Shown piece after piece: positions 17,801 to 26,060 of a stretch of 64,000 bases of DNA. The stretch comes from Flexistipes sinusarabici DSM 4947 (GTDB taxonomy: Bacteria; Chrysiogenota; Deferribacteres; Deferribacterales; Flexistipitaceae): NCBI RefSeq assembly GCF_000218625.1, contig NC_015672.1:1897451-1961450 (forward strand). Reading direction: 5' to 3'. The translations under genes were made by a program, and so were the position numbers. The notes below the pieces were generated by a model, which was not told the DNA's origin, made no database searches, and saw only the letters and a list, made by a program, of their open reading frames with translations. The first letter of the stretch is position 1, and each line of letters begins with the position of its first letter.

Positions 17801-18305
17801 TTTATACCCTCAGGTTTTTGAAGAGTGGTTAAATTTTACGGACGAATTCGGAGACCCTTCTATTTTCAGTACACGCTCTTTCTTCTACCCGTTGAAAAAA
17901 GAAGAAGAGATTCAGGTGGATATCGAAGAAGGAAAAACCCTTATTATTAAATATCTCGGTGAAAGTGAACCGGATGAAAAAGCATACCTGAAAATATTTT
18001 TTGAACTTAACGGCCAACCCAGAACGGTAAAAATAAAAGACGAAAAATTAACAGATGTTATTAAATCAAATGTAAAAGGTGATTCTTCGGATCCCAAACA
18101 GATTTGCGCAACAATGCCCGGAAAAATATTGAAAGTCAATGTGAAACAGGGAGAAAAGGTTGCCAAAGGCGATCTGCTCATCATCACGGAAGCTATGAAA
18201 ATGGAAACAAAAATCACCGCCAGCTGTGACGGTGAAGTGGAAAAAATCTACCTGCATGAAGGAGATAAGATAGAATCGGGCGATTTGCTTATATCTCTTG
18301 CCTGA
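14871..18305 (+). CDS. pyc: Pyruvate carboxylase (single chain)
   Basis: A 1,144-residue, ATP- and biotin-dependent enzyme making oxaloacetate from pyruvate and bicarbonate in the cytoplasm, refilling the TCA cycle and supporting gluconeogenesis. Domains in order: biotin carboxylase (1-450, with glycine-rich GGGGRGIR near 165 and EVNPRIQVEHTVTE near 290), carboxyltransferase (about 525-830, FTDTTFRDAHQSLLATR, metal-binding HFHTHDTSG), a linker domain, and a C-terminal biotinyl domain with EAMKMET, biotinylated Lys about 1110. The length is typical of the single-chain form. ATG 14871 follows GAGG with 6-nt spacing and is preferred over TTG 14865. Confidence 0.97.
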   Translation: MRIKKLMSANRGEISIRTFRACTELGIRTVAIYSEEDKYSLHRYKADEAYLVGAGLEPVQAYLNIDEIIDLALRKNIDAIHPGYGFLSESYEFAEACEKAGIMFIGPKPETLKIFGDKQTAKNLAKECNVPVIEGSDGEVKNYEEAVKVAKYIGYPVLLKATAGGGGRGIRVVESEKDLKDNFEASKREALKAFGKDGIIIEKYIKNPKHIEVQLLADKFGNTFHLYERDCSIQRRHQKVIEIAPSINIPKDTLDKLYEDSVNIGKRANLVSAATVEFLVDEKGKHYFLEVNPRIQVEHTVTELITGVDIVQAQIFIAAGEKLSYPLIGLNKQSDVYKHGFAIQSRVTTEDPENQFMPDTGEIEAYRTAAGFGVRLDAGNGFAGAVISPHYDSLLVKVSSWATTLEQAARKMDRALKEFRIRGVKTNIQFLENVVMHEDFIKGTFSTNFVDNTPALYRFKEQRDRATKALKFLANNIVNNPSGVKITDDVTLPPIKSFPPKFGEKIPSGTKDILNRKGVQGVLDYIRQSQEVLFTDTTFRDAHQSLLATRFRTIDMLNIADAYSHHMHELFSLEMWGGATFDVAYRFLKESPWDRLRLLREKIPNVLFQMLLRASNAVGYTNYPDNVVKRFIKLSADNGIDVFRIFDCFNWIEQLKPAIEEVKKHNKICEASICYTGDISDKNRTKYDLEYYIKLANELAAAGTDIIGIKDMAGLLKPYASQTLVKAIKDETGLPVHFHTHDTSGNGEAAALMAIEAGADVVDAAVSSMSGLTSQPNLGSIYSAIEYTDKASSLDKIWTQNISDYFDRVRRYYFPFESGMKSASAEVYDHEIPGGQYSNLIVQVEAMGLIDKWEEVRRMYAEVNDELGDIIKVTPSSKVVGDMALFMVRNELEIKDLYEKGETLSFPDSVVAFFKGLLGQPYGGFNEKLRKIVLKNEKAIKERPGEKLPPYDFNNVKKRLEKKYDRKLSDIDIISYALYPQVFEEWLNFTDEFGDPSIFSTRSFFYPLKKEEEIQVDIEEGKTLIIKYLGESEPDEKAYLKIFFELNGQPRTVKIKDEKLTDVIKSNVKGDSSDPKQICATMPGKILKVNVKQGEKVAKGDLLIITEAMKMETKITASCDGEVEKIYLHEGDKIESGDLLISLA

Positions 18306-18320
18306 TTTTCTCTTTCCATA

Positions 18321-18346
18321 GAGGCTGCAGAAAAAACTGCAGCCTC
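18321..18346. terminator. Convergent hairpin terminator between pyc and thiI
   Basis: A perfect 10-bp stem, GAGGCTGCAG with CTGCAGCCTC, closes an A6 loop. It lies between convergent genes. No clear T-run follows on either strand, so termination is inferred from position and stem strength. Confidence 0.65.
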
Positions 18347-18356
18347 CCCTGCTCTA

Positions 18357-19514
18357 TTAACCTATTTTTTCAACAATGCAGTCATATTTCCAATCCGTTC
18401 CCAGCTGCTCAAACACTTTTTTTTCAGCATTGCAGACACCGGCAATATTAGCTTTCGTCTCCGGTCTTTTAGGTACAAACAAATGGCAGCAGTCAACCTC
18501 TTTTCTTATGGATATATCATATGTTCCTATATAACGGGCTTTCTTTACGATTTCTTCTTTATCCAGCCCCACCAAAGGCCTTAGAACAGTTAACCCAAAG
18601 ACCCCGTCCACGCACAGCATATTTTCAAGCGTCTGACTTGCAACCTGTGCAAGGGCCTCACCTGTAACAATCCCTTTAGCATTTTTCAAGCTGGCGATTT
18701 CTTCGGCAATACGCCCCATAAAGCGTCTGCTGACAACTGTCACGTACTTGTCAGGAACACATTTTTTAACGGCAAGCTGAACAGACGTAAAATTAACAAA
18801 ATATGAAACTAACGGTTTACCGGCAAAATCTGCGAGATGTTTTATCAAATCTTTAACCTTCAGAATAGAACCTTCACCGGTATAAGGGGGTGTATGAAAA
18901 TGCACAGGGATTATTTCACATCCACGCTTCATCATCATCCAGGAAGCAACGGGAGAATCAATCCCTCCTGAAAAAAGAGAAACAACTCTGCCTGCTGTCC
19001 CATACGGCAGCCCTCCCATACCCCTTACCGCCTCTGTAAACACAATTACCGAGTCTTCAAAAATCTCAATATTTATAACCTGCTTCGGATTATGCACGTC
19101 AACGCTTGTCCCCTGGACTTCCGAGAGAACAAATTCTCCGATTTCACGGTTCAGATCAAGCGACTTAATGGAATAAGATTTATCATGACGTTTACTGCGG
19201 ATTTTGAACGTGGAATTCTTTTCAGCTACTTTTAAAACACTTTTCTTTATTGAGTCAATATCTCTTGAAACAACATATCCCTGAAAAATAACCGTAATTC
19301 CGAAAATTTTTCTGAATTTTAAAATGAGTTCCTGAAGATTGGCATCATCAGTTTCTGCGATAACTGCATAACGTGCTCTGTATTTTTTAAATTCGTAAGG
19401 ACCTATTGTTTCTGCTTTCTCTTTTATTTTTTTTATGAGGGTATTTTCAAAAATATTTCTGTTTTTCCCTTTAAGAATAAGTTCCCCGACACTTATAAGA
19501 AGACATTTTTTCAT
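18357..19514 (-). CDS. thiI: tRNA 4-thiouridine synthase / sulfurtransferase ThiI
   Basis: 385 residues from ATG 19514, which overlaps the upstream stop by one base (TGATG). An N-terminal ferredoxin-like/THUMP region (about 1-165) binds tRNA. The PP-loop SGGIDSPVA (about 180-188) adenylates U8 for thiolation to 4-thiouridine. The C-terminal rhodanese domain of the E. coli enzyme is absent, as in many shorter ThiI proteins. Sulfur must come from the overlapping upstream cysteine desulfurase gene. Translational coupling between the two supports a dedicated pair. A role in thiamine thiazole synthesis is less likely without the rhodanese part. Confidence 0.93.
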   Translation of the reverse strand: MKKCLLISVGELILKGKNRNIFENTLIKKIKEKAETIGPYEFKKYRARYAVIAETDDANLQELILKFRKIFGITVIFQGYVVSRDIDSIKKSVLKVAEKNSTFKIRSKRHDKSYSIKSLDLNREIGEFVLSEVQGTSVDVHNPKQVINIEIFEDSVIVFTEAVRGMGGLPYGTAGRVVSLFSGGIDSPVASWMMMKRGCEIIPVHFHTPPYTGEGSILKVKDLIKHLADFAGKPLVSYFVNFTSVQLAVKKCVPDKYVTVVSRRFMGRIAEEIASLKNAKGIVTGEALAQVASQTLENMLCVDGVFGLTVLRPLVGLDKEEIVKKARYIGTYDISIRKEVDCCHLFVPKRPETKANIAGVCNAEKKVFEQLGTDWKYDCIVEKIG

Positions 19515-20620
19515 CACAACACCAGATTTTCGGACGCCCACCGGATTTCATGTATAAGTTTATCGATATCCTCTTCCTTCACATCAGGATGTAAAGAAAC
19601 CCTCAAAGCTGTTGCAGCTATGCCATCCGAGTAACCCATATTTTTAAGCACCCTGCTGACACCGCCCTTTGCGCATGCCGAAGCTGCCGATACATAAATC
19701 TCTTTTGAAGAAAGGTGATTAATCAATACTTCTGAAGACAGCTTCCCTGTTGAAAAATTAAAGATGTAATCCACAGAATTTTCAGGAGAATTTATATGAA
19801 AACGCATTTTATCACAGAAATCTACCATCTTTTTCTTCAGCTTTTTAAGATGCTCCCCGTTTTCTTCGTACAATTTTGCAGTAGTTTTCAATGCTTGTAT
19901 CAGAGTCAGCACAGCCACAACATTTTCCGTACCGCTTCTGAGACCGAATTCCTGCCCGCCGCCCACAATCAACGGTTTGATTATTTCGGGTTTTTTCACA
20001 TACAGGCAACCGGCTCCTTTCATCGACCCAAGTTTATGCCCGCTGATACTGGCAAAATCAATGTTTTCAAGGTTAACCGGAATTTTACCGAAACCCTGAA
20101 CTATATCTGCGAAAACCAAAATATCTTTTGAATAACTTTTTATTTCATAGGCAAGTTTCTCCAGCTGATTGACAGCGCCCGTTTCATTATTCACAAGCAT
20201 TACCGAACAAATTCTGACATTCTCATCAATAAACGGCCTTATATCCTCAAACTTCAATTCCTCTCTGTGGTGCTTAATATAAATGGCTTCCGCTCCCAAC
20301 TCCGACGCACTTTCGGCACTTTCAATCACGGATTTATGCTCAAGATTGCTCAGTAGGATTTTATTTGCAGATTTATAATTAAGGCCTTTAAAAACCATGT
20401 TGGCGGCTTCTGTAGCTGAAGATGTGAAAATTATGTTATTCGGAGAAACGTTCAGATAAAAAGCGAGCTGCCTTCTGGCATTCCCCAGCGCTTCGCGTGT
20501 TTGAACCCCGGCAGAATACAGAGCTGAGGGGTTGAAATTATATCTGTCCAGTAAATCGGGAATCTTTTTCCTTATTTCACTGTAAACCGGTGTTGTAGCA
20601 GCATAATCAAGATATATCAT
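19514..20620 (-). CDS. Cysteine desulfurase (NifS/IscS-like)
   Basis: A 368-residue PLP enzyme releasing sulfur from cysteine as an enzyme-bound persulfide. MIYLDYAATTP opens the fold. The PLP lysine is in SGHKLGSMKG (about 195) and the catalytic cysteine is C316 in SAASACAKGG. HKS near 90 is the phosphate-side histidine region. It overlaps thiI and probably feeds tRNA thiolation; supply to Fe-S assembly is also possible. Four bases separate it from the upstream small membrane-protein gene, so the four genes from 22,553 down to 18,357 form one transcription unit. Confidence 0.93.
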   Translation of the reverse strand: MIYLDYAATTPVYSEIRKKIPDLLDRYNFNPSALYSAGVQTREALGNARRQLAFYLNVSPNNIIFTSSATEAANMVFKGLNYKSANKILLSNLEHKSVIESAESASELGAEAIYIKHHREELKFEDIRPFIDENVRICSVMLVNNETGAVNQLEKLAYEIKSYSKDILVFADIVQGFGKIPVNLENIDFASISGHKLGSMKGAGCLYVKKPEIIKPLIVGGGQEFGLRSGTENVVAVLTLIQALKTTAKLYEENGEHLKKLKKKMVDFCDKMRFHINSPENSVDYIFNFSTGKLSSEVLINHLSSKEIYVSAASACAKGGVSRVLKNMGYSDGIAATALRVSLHPDVKEEDIDKLIHEIRWASENLVL

Positions 20621-20623
20621 ACT

Positions 20624-20887
20624 TTAAAATTCAAATTTTTTAACTGGATCGAATGCTTTTGTGATCGGAAGCTTCAGAGCAAGTGATTCGACATTCCTGT
20701 TCTCCACCTTAGACTGTTTTATCACCTCACCGGCATTATTATATACAGTCAGCTCGTAATACCTCACATGCCTGTCATTATACATATCGAAAATCATTAT
20801 ACCTAATACCACTACAAAAGCGACATACCAATACTTCATATATTCGCCGCCAAAATATTTGGCAAATTTTCTTTCCTTTTTAGCCAT
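20624..20887 (-). CDS. Small single-pass membrane protein, unknown
   Basis: An 87-residue protein with a basic N-terminus (KKERKFAKYFGG), one membrane helix (about 18-36, YWYVAFVVVLGIMIFDMY) and a ~50-residue domain likely outside the cytoplasm. It overlaps the end of the upstream oxidoreductase gene by 8 nt and ends 3 nt before the cysteine desulfurase gene, so it belongs to the operon. An internal ATG (Met17) is an alternative start. No family is recognised. Confidence 0.6.
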   Translation of the reverse strand: MAKKERKFAKYFGGEYMKYWYVAFVVVLGIMIFDMYNDRHVRYYELTVYNNAGEVIKQSKVENRNVESLALKLPITKAFDPVKKFEF

Positions 20888-22553
20888 CTAATCTCTCCAC
20901 ATTCACAAAAGTATCGTAGTAAGCAAGCCCGGTTTTTGAATCGGTTGGCATACTTTTACTCACCATGTTCGGCCATCCTTTAACAAGTTTTCTGTTCTTA
21001 TATACGAGTATCGTTTTATTTTCAACCATATTGCTAATTTTACAATAGCTCAAAAATTCACCGGTTTCGTTATATACCCTAATCAGATCACCATTTGAAA
21101 CATTTAGTTCATCAGCATTTTTGCCGCTGATGAAAACATAATTGTCGATATCTCTGTACTTATCTGCCAGCTGAGAGTTCAGATAAAAATAATGGGAGAC
21201 CGTAAGCAGCCTGAACTTATCCTTTTCCACGTGCGGCTCTTTCAGTTTAAGATCTCTTTTTATGTATTTTCGGAACTTGACAGGTTCCGTTTTACTTTTC
21301 TTTTTCAGACTTACATCTGTTTGCAGGATTTCACCGATACTGCAGGCAATCTGCACATCAGAAAGAGCCCCGGAATTCACTGCCCGTCTTTCACCTTTTA
21401 CATTAAAAAAATAGCTTTCGCTAAAATCATCCTGGGCAAACATACCAGCAGATTTGATGAAATAATCCGCATATCTGCTCGTCTCTGTATAATTGGTATC
21501 TACGCAAATAAGGTTTTTATTACCAAACTCCTTAATCTGTAACAGGGGCTCAGGATAGGTAATAACCGGATTTGCTCCCACCACAACATAGATATCAAAA
21601 AACCCTTCTCCCATTTTATGAGTGATATCTGCAATATTCACTCTGTTCTTTTTGGCAATCTCCGGCTTATTAAGATTTTCCTGTGATGACTTTCCGTAAT
21701 AAAGAAGCTGTTCATTGTTCGTATATACAGCCAGCTTGTTTATCCAGTTTACAATATTGGCACCGTTTGAATATCGCTGCAAACCAAAACCTTGGATAAA
21801 TGCCGTTTTACCGCTCTTGACAGACCCCCTCAAATAATCAAAATCTTCAGATAAAAGTCCTGTTTTGTCAAAAAACCCCTCAATCTTGTATCCCTGACCA
21901 GGCACAATTTCCTCCAGAAGTGCCGCTGCCAGTAACCCGTCGGCTCCGGGATTGATTCTGATAAATTTATCGGCAAGTCCTGCAGTGGCAGTTTTCACTG
22001 GATCAATATACACAATATTTTTCCCGATTTTTTTCATCTTTTTCAAGTATGCATATAAATGCGGGCTGCAGTTTTTTGCATTTTTGCCAAACAACATAAT
22101 CGTATCAGCTTGAAAGAGATTCGTAATCCGGGGATTTTTTATGCAGCCAAAGTCTTCTATATGAGCAGATATCCCCGTTTCATCACAGGGACTACCCTCC
22201 ACAAACCAGCAGTTAGGAAAACTGCTGAACAGTTTATCCCAATAATGCATATTGTACCCTAAGCTCCCGGAACCTTTAATTAACAGTATCTTTCTATCAC
22301 GGTTCCGCTTCAGAAACTGTGCAGTCTCCCAAACCGCATCTTTATGTGAGCAGGGCTTCTGCTCTTCAGCGGCGTTTTTCACAAACGATTTAACGTCGGA
22401 AAACTCCCTGTCAAAAAAGTGTTTAAGCTTTGTACATACAAAGGGCACATCAAGAAAATAATGTTGAGAAGGTTTAATATCAGCCTTTCCGCCTTTCACG
22501 GTTATATCAAAGGAGCACAAATCGGGACAATCTTTGGAACAGTATGACAACAT
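20880..22553 (-). CDS. Molybdopterin-type oxidoreductase (small, soluble)
   Basis: 557 residues with the layout of the MopB (DMSO reductase/formate dehydrogenase) family but shorter than the usual 650-900. C5, C9, C13 and C40 form the N-terminal 4Fe-4S motif. The middle holds nucleotide-fold segments (KILLIKGSGSLGYN, WFVEGSPCDETG, VVGANPVITYPEP). The C-terminal dinucleotide-binding barrel is seen at about 470-530 (DELNVSNGDLIRVYN). There is no Tat signal, so it should be cytoplasmic. AGGTGA precedes the ATG. The substrate cannot be told. No partner electron-transfer subunit is nearby; instead it is linked to sulfur-transfer genes. Confidence 0.75.
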   Translation of the reverse strand: MLSYCSKDCPDLCSFDITVKGGKADIKPSQHYFLDVPFVCTKLKHFFDREFSDVKSFVKNAAEEQKPCSHKDAVWETAQFLKRNRDRKILLIKGSGSLGYNMHYWDKLFSSFPNCWFVEGSPCDETGISAHIEDFGCIKNPRITNLFQADTIMLFGKNAKNCSPHLYAYLKKMKKIGKNIVYIDPVKTATAGLADKFIRINPGADGLLAAALLEEIVPGQGYKIEGFFDKTGLLSEDFDYLRGSVKSGKTAFIQGFGLQRYSNGANIVNWINKLAVYTNNEQLLYYGKSSQENLNKPEIAKKNRVNIADITHKMGEGFFDIYVVVGANPVITYPEPLLQIKEFGNKNLICVDTNYTETSRYADYFIKSAGMFAQDDFSESYFFNVKGERRAVNSGALSDVQIACSIGEILQTDVSLKKKSKTEPVKFRKYIKRDLKLKEPHVEKDKFRLLTVSHYFYLNSQLADKYRDIDNYVFISGKNADELNVSNGDLIRVYNETGEFLSYCKISNMVENKTILVYKNRKLVKGWPNMVSKSMPTDSKTGLAYYDTFVNVERLDG

Positions 22554-22617
22554 ATTTTCACCTGGATACTTTTCATTATAAATACCATAGAGATAATAAT
22601 TTCACAAGATCAGAGAG

Positions 22618-22740
22618 CGTTTAATTGGTTAATAGTGTATTGGCGGACTGTTATATTTGTGTATTGGTAAATTGGTTGAGTGGTATATTTGGCATTAGTG
22701 GATTGGTTTCTTTTGTTTTGACAACGTTGAGTCGACGCAT
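22618..22740 (+). repeat. Low-complexity ATTGG-rich degenerate repeat
   Basis: ATTGGTTAATAGTG-, GTATTGGTAAATTGG- and GTGGATTGG-like words recur with slight variation between mopB-like and pstB. No gene. Similar word-based degeneracy appears at 31,508-31,835 and 37,392-37,535. Confidence 0.5.
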
Positions 22741-22777
22741 CGCCGAACACGCATTACGGTTTTACCCGTCACTGCTC

Positions 22778-23542
22778 TTATCCGAATCTTCCCGTGATAT
22801 AATCTTCCGTCTGTTTTTTAGCCGGTTGAGTAAAAATCTCCTGTGTGTCTCCAACTTCAATCAAATCACCCATATAGAAAAATGCCGTATAGTCAGAGAC
22901 TCTGGCAGCCTGCTGCATGCTGTGGGTAACAATTATTATCGTATAACGCTCCTTCAGCTCAAAAATCAGATCTTCAATTTTCTGTGTAGCAATAGGATCA
23001 AGTGCTGAAGCCGGCTCGTCCATTAAAAGGATATCCGGCTGCATGGCTATGGCCCGTGCAATACACAGCCTCTGTTGCTGTCCGCCTGACAAATTGGTTG
23101 CCACTTCAGTAAGCCTGTCCTTCACTTCATCCCATAAACCTGCTTTGCGGAGGGATTCTTCAACGAGATCGTCCATCTGGGGACCTTTGTTGGCAATACC
23201 ATGAATTTTAGGAGCATAAGCTACATTTTCATAAATACTTTTTGGAAAAGGATTGGGTTTCTGAAACACCATGCCAATTCGTTTTCTCAACTCCACCACA
23301 TCTATTTTGGGGTCATAAATATCAACATCACCGAATAAAATTCTCCCGTCAATCTTGGTATCCGGAATCAGATCGTTCATTCTGTTCAGGCACCTTAGAA
23401 ATGTACTTTTGCCGCAGCCTGAAGGTCCTATAAGGGCGGTTACATGATTTTTCAGAAAATCCAGGTTTATATCGTTCAGCGCTTTAAAATCACCATAATA
23501 AAAACTCATCTTTTCAACTTTTATCATTACATCGGCGGACAT
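22778..23542 (-). CDS. pstB: Phosphate ABC transporter ATP-binding protein PstB
   Basis: A 254-residue ATPase of the high-affinity phosphate importer, on the cytoplasmic face. Walker [10 protein letters not shown] (about 36-44), signature [14 protein letters not shown] (about 150), Walker [14 protein letters not shown] and the switch His in [13 protein letters not shown] are all present. GGAGG lies upstream of the ATG. It is the last gene of pstSCAB. The usual phoU does not follow; the next 220 bp are non-coding. Confidence 0.97.
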   Translation of the reverse strand: MSADVMIKVEKMSFYYGDFKALNDINLDFLKNHVTALIGPSGCGKSTFLRCLNRMNDLIPDTKIDGRILFGDVDIYDPKIDVVELRKRIGMVFQKPNPFPKSIYENVAYAPKIHGIANKGPQMDDLVEESLRKAGLWDEVKDRLTEVATNLSGGQQQRLCIARAIAMQPDILLMDEPASALDPIATQKIEDLIFELKERYTIIIVTHSMQQAARVSDYTAFFYMGDLIEVGDTQEIFTQPAKKQTEDYITGRFG

Positions 23543-23572
23543 TTTTCCTCCAGTAAAAATTGTATCATTTGT

Positions 23573-24736
23573 CTACCATTTCTTTTCGTTCTTATTTCTC
23601 AACCAGATAGCAGCCGCATTTAATGTTAATAAAATTGCAAGCAAAACGATAATGGCTGCAGCAGTCCTCTCGACATAAGCTCTCTGGGAAGCTGAAGCCC
23701 ATGTATAAATCTGGGCGGGAAGAACCGTTGCAGCATCAGTGAACGAATCCGGAGCTTCCGGAATATAAGCCATCATACCCACAAGCAGCAAAGGAGCTGT
23801 TTCGCCCATGGCTCTGGCAACCCCTAAAATTGTACCAGTCAGAATTCCCGGTACAGAAACAGGCAGTATGTGATGCCAGATCATCTGCCATTTTGATGCA
23901 CCTACAGCCAGCGCACCGTGTCTAATCGAATCAGGTACAGCCTGAAGCGAGGCTCTGGTACTGATAATTATAACAGGAAGCGTCATAAGAGACAGCGTCA
24001 ATCCTCCTGCCAAAGCCGAAGACCTGGGAACACCGAAAAAATTGATAAAAACTGCCAACCCCAGTAAACCAAATAAAATGGAAGGTATGGCCGCCAGGTT
24101 ATTTATATTAACCTCAATGGAGCGGGTAAGCATATTGTCAGGAGCGTACTCCTCAAGATATATTGCAGACATTACCCCGATAGGTACGCTGAAAAGAACA
24201 GTCAGAATTATTACATAAAGCGTTCCCACGGCTGCAGAAAAGATACCTGAGATTTCCGGAAGCTTTGAGTCACCGTTGATGAAAAAATATTTATTAAAGG
24301 CAAGCTCAATCTTCCCCGCTTTCTTCAATTTGTCTATTTTCTGCTTGTCACTGCTGCTGAGGCCGTTAGGCTGACCTTTAATATACTGATCCACAGAGTC
24401 CTTTGCCACAACCCAGCGTGTTACTGTCTTGCCCATCAAATCAGGATTATTTTCCACCTGTGAAGGGATTATTCTCACAAAACCGTGACTGACAAAATCC
24501 CTCACTTCCTCGTTTACTGCCAAAGGGGGGATTTCCACGGTTTCCTTTGTATAAGTGATTTTCGTTTTTATCTCTGTTTGCATAAAAGCGGTATAACTTT
24601 TACTGACAATATCAGTAAAAAAGAAAATCAAAAATCCCAGCGACAGAAGCAATGCAGCAAAACCGTAAAATTTGAAGCGTTTTTCCGCTCTGTACCTTTT
24701 TTTATTTGCCTGCGAAGACTCAATAAGCGATGACAT
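23573..24736 (-). CDS. pstA: Phosphate ABC transporter permease PstA
   Basis: A 387-residue inner-membrane permease with one N-terminal helix (about 25-48), a large periplasmic loop (about 60-170) and a C-terminal block of five helices carrying the permease (BPD_transp_1) domain. The loop that contacts PstB is seen as GALAVGASKWQMIWHHILPVSVPGI. The periplasmic insert is longer than in E. coli PstA (296 residues). ATG 24736 is preferred over GTG 24742. It follows pstC by 11 nt. Confidence 0.95.
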   Translation of the reverse strand: MSSLIESSQANKKRYRAEKRFKFYGFAALLLSLGFLIFFFTDIVSKSYTAFMQTEIKTKITYTKETVEIPPLAVNEEVRDFVSHGFVRIIPSQVENNPDLMGKTVTRWVVAKDSVDQYIKGQPNGLSSSDKQKIDKLKKAGKIELAFNKYFFINGDSKLPEISGIFSAAVGTLYVIILTVLFSVPIGVMSAIYLEEYAPDNMLTRSIEVNINNLAAIPSILFGLLGLAVFINFFGVPRSSALAGGLTLSLMTLPVIIISTRASLQAVPDSIRHGALAVGASKWQMIWHHILPVSVPGILTGTILGVARAMGETAPLLLVGMMAYIPEAPDSFTDAATVLPAQIYTWASASQRAYVERTAAAIIVLLAILLTLNAAAIWLRNKNEKKW

Positions 24737-24747
24737 TAACACACACT

Positions 24748-25992
24748 CTATTCATATTTTTCTCTGAATTTTCTGACAATGATAGTTGATATAATGTTTA
24801 AAATTAAAGTAAGTATTAGTAAAACAAAACCGAGGCCAAATGCAGACAGGGTTTCCAGACTGTCAAAAGACTGATCGCCGGTCAGAGAATCCACAATCCT
24901 CACGGTAACTGTGGTCATACCTTCCAGTGGATTAGCTGTCAGATTGGGTCTCAATCCTGCAGCCATAACAACAATCATAGTCTCCCCGATAGCTCTGGAA
25001 ACAGAAAGAAGGAATGCTGATACAATCCCCGGCAGTGCAGCAGGCAAAATGACCCTTTTGGTTGTTTCGGCCACTGTTGTACCTAAAGCCAATGATCCTT
25101 CTCTGAGGCTGTGGGGTACAGCATTTATAACATCATCAGAAAGTGATGACATCAAAGGAATAATCATAATACCCATCACAAGGCCCGGTGAAAGCGCATT
25201 GGTATAAGCAGCTTCCAGACCAAAAAAAGCCGCAGCCTTAACAACCAGAGGACTTACTGTAATTGCGGCAAAAAATCCATACACAACTGTTGGAATACCA
25301 GCCAGGACTTCAAGAAGCGGTTTCATTATTTTTCGAAATCTTGGAGTTGCATATTCAGCCAGAAAAATTGCAGAAAAAAGTCCAATCGGAACAGCAACAC
25401 ACATTGCAATAAAAGTAATCATAAACGTACCGGCGAAAATAGGAACGGCACCAAAATCGGCATTAGCCGCCTGTTCCCCGCCTCTGCCGGCCCCACTCAG
25501 AAAAGCCGTATCAGGATTCCATTTAGTTCCTGTAATAAAATTCCAGAAACCAACAGCATCAAAGAATCTCAGCGCTTCAAATAAAATGGAAAGAACAATG
25601 CCCACCGTCGTCATAATAGAAACAAGAGAGGCAGCAATCAAAGACCACTTTATAACATTTTCCACTTTATTACGTGCTCTGAAATCCGGAGATATTTTCT
25701 TTAAACCAAATGCAAAACCTGATGCCACCAAAACAATACATGCAACAATAAGTATAAACGGGCTTACAGAGTAAATACCGGTAACATGCAACAGACCAGC
25801 AGCTACAGCAGCCACCATCGAAGGCACACCCATAATTACCACAACAAACCATCCGTGCATGTACGGCCGGGAATGAATGGATATATTTTGATTTTCCCAG
25901 ACAGATGCTTTTCTGGATGCTATAATATAGGCTATATAAGCTAACGGAACTATACCGCCCAGCACAATAAATATCAGATTCCCCAAGCTCAA
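24748..25992 (-). CDS. pstC: Phosphate ABC transporter permease PstC
   Basis: A 414-residue partner permease, longer than E. coli PstC (319) through two or three extra N-terminal helices (about 3-22, 45-70, 75-98). The permease domain follows from about 190. The EAA-like loop reads HSLREGSLALGTTVAETTKRVILPAALPGI. The start is TTG 25992 with GGAG 6 nt upstream; no ATG is near. It is separated from pstS by a 68-bp gap with a hairpin. Confidence 0.95.
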   Translation of the reverse strand: MSLGNLIFIVLGGIVPLAYIAYIIASRKASVWENQNISIHSRPYMHGWFVVVIMGVPSMVAAVAAGLLHVTGIYSVSPFILIVACIVLVASGFAFGLKKISPDFRARNKVENVIKWSLIAASLVSIMTTVGIVLSILFEALRFFDAVGFWNFITGTKWNPDTAFLSGAGRGGEQAANADFGAVPIFAGTFMITFIAMCVAVPIGLFSAIFLAEYATPRFRKIMKPLLEVLAGIPTVVYGFFAAITVSPLVVKAAAFFGLEAAYTNALSPGLVMGIMIIPLMSSLSDDVINAVPHSLREGSLALGTTVAETTKRVILPAALPGIVSAFLLSVSRAIGETMIVVMAAGLRPNLTANPLEGMTTVTVRIVDSLTGDQSFDSLETLSAFGLGFVLLILTLILNIISTIIVRKFREKYE

Positions 25993-26016
25993 ATCTTGAC
26001 TCCCTGAAAACTATAA

Positions 26017-26038
26017 AGAGCCGGCAAAAACCGGCTCT
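26017..26038 (-). terminator. Intra-operon hairpin between pstS and pstC
   Basis: AGAGCCGG pairs with CCGGCTCT around a 6-base loop, followed on the minus strand by a short T-run. Partial termination or 3'-end protection here would keep pstS mRNA more abundant than pstCAB, as binding proteins require. Confidence 0.6.
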
Positions 26039-26060
26039 CCTATATATTATTTTTCCGAAC

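Noticed and set aside
18066-18257. Other long antisense frames throughout the backbone (example given)
   Set aside because: Each overlaps a confidently identified gene on the other strand.
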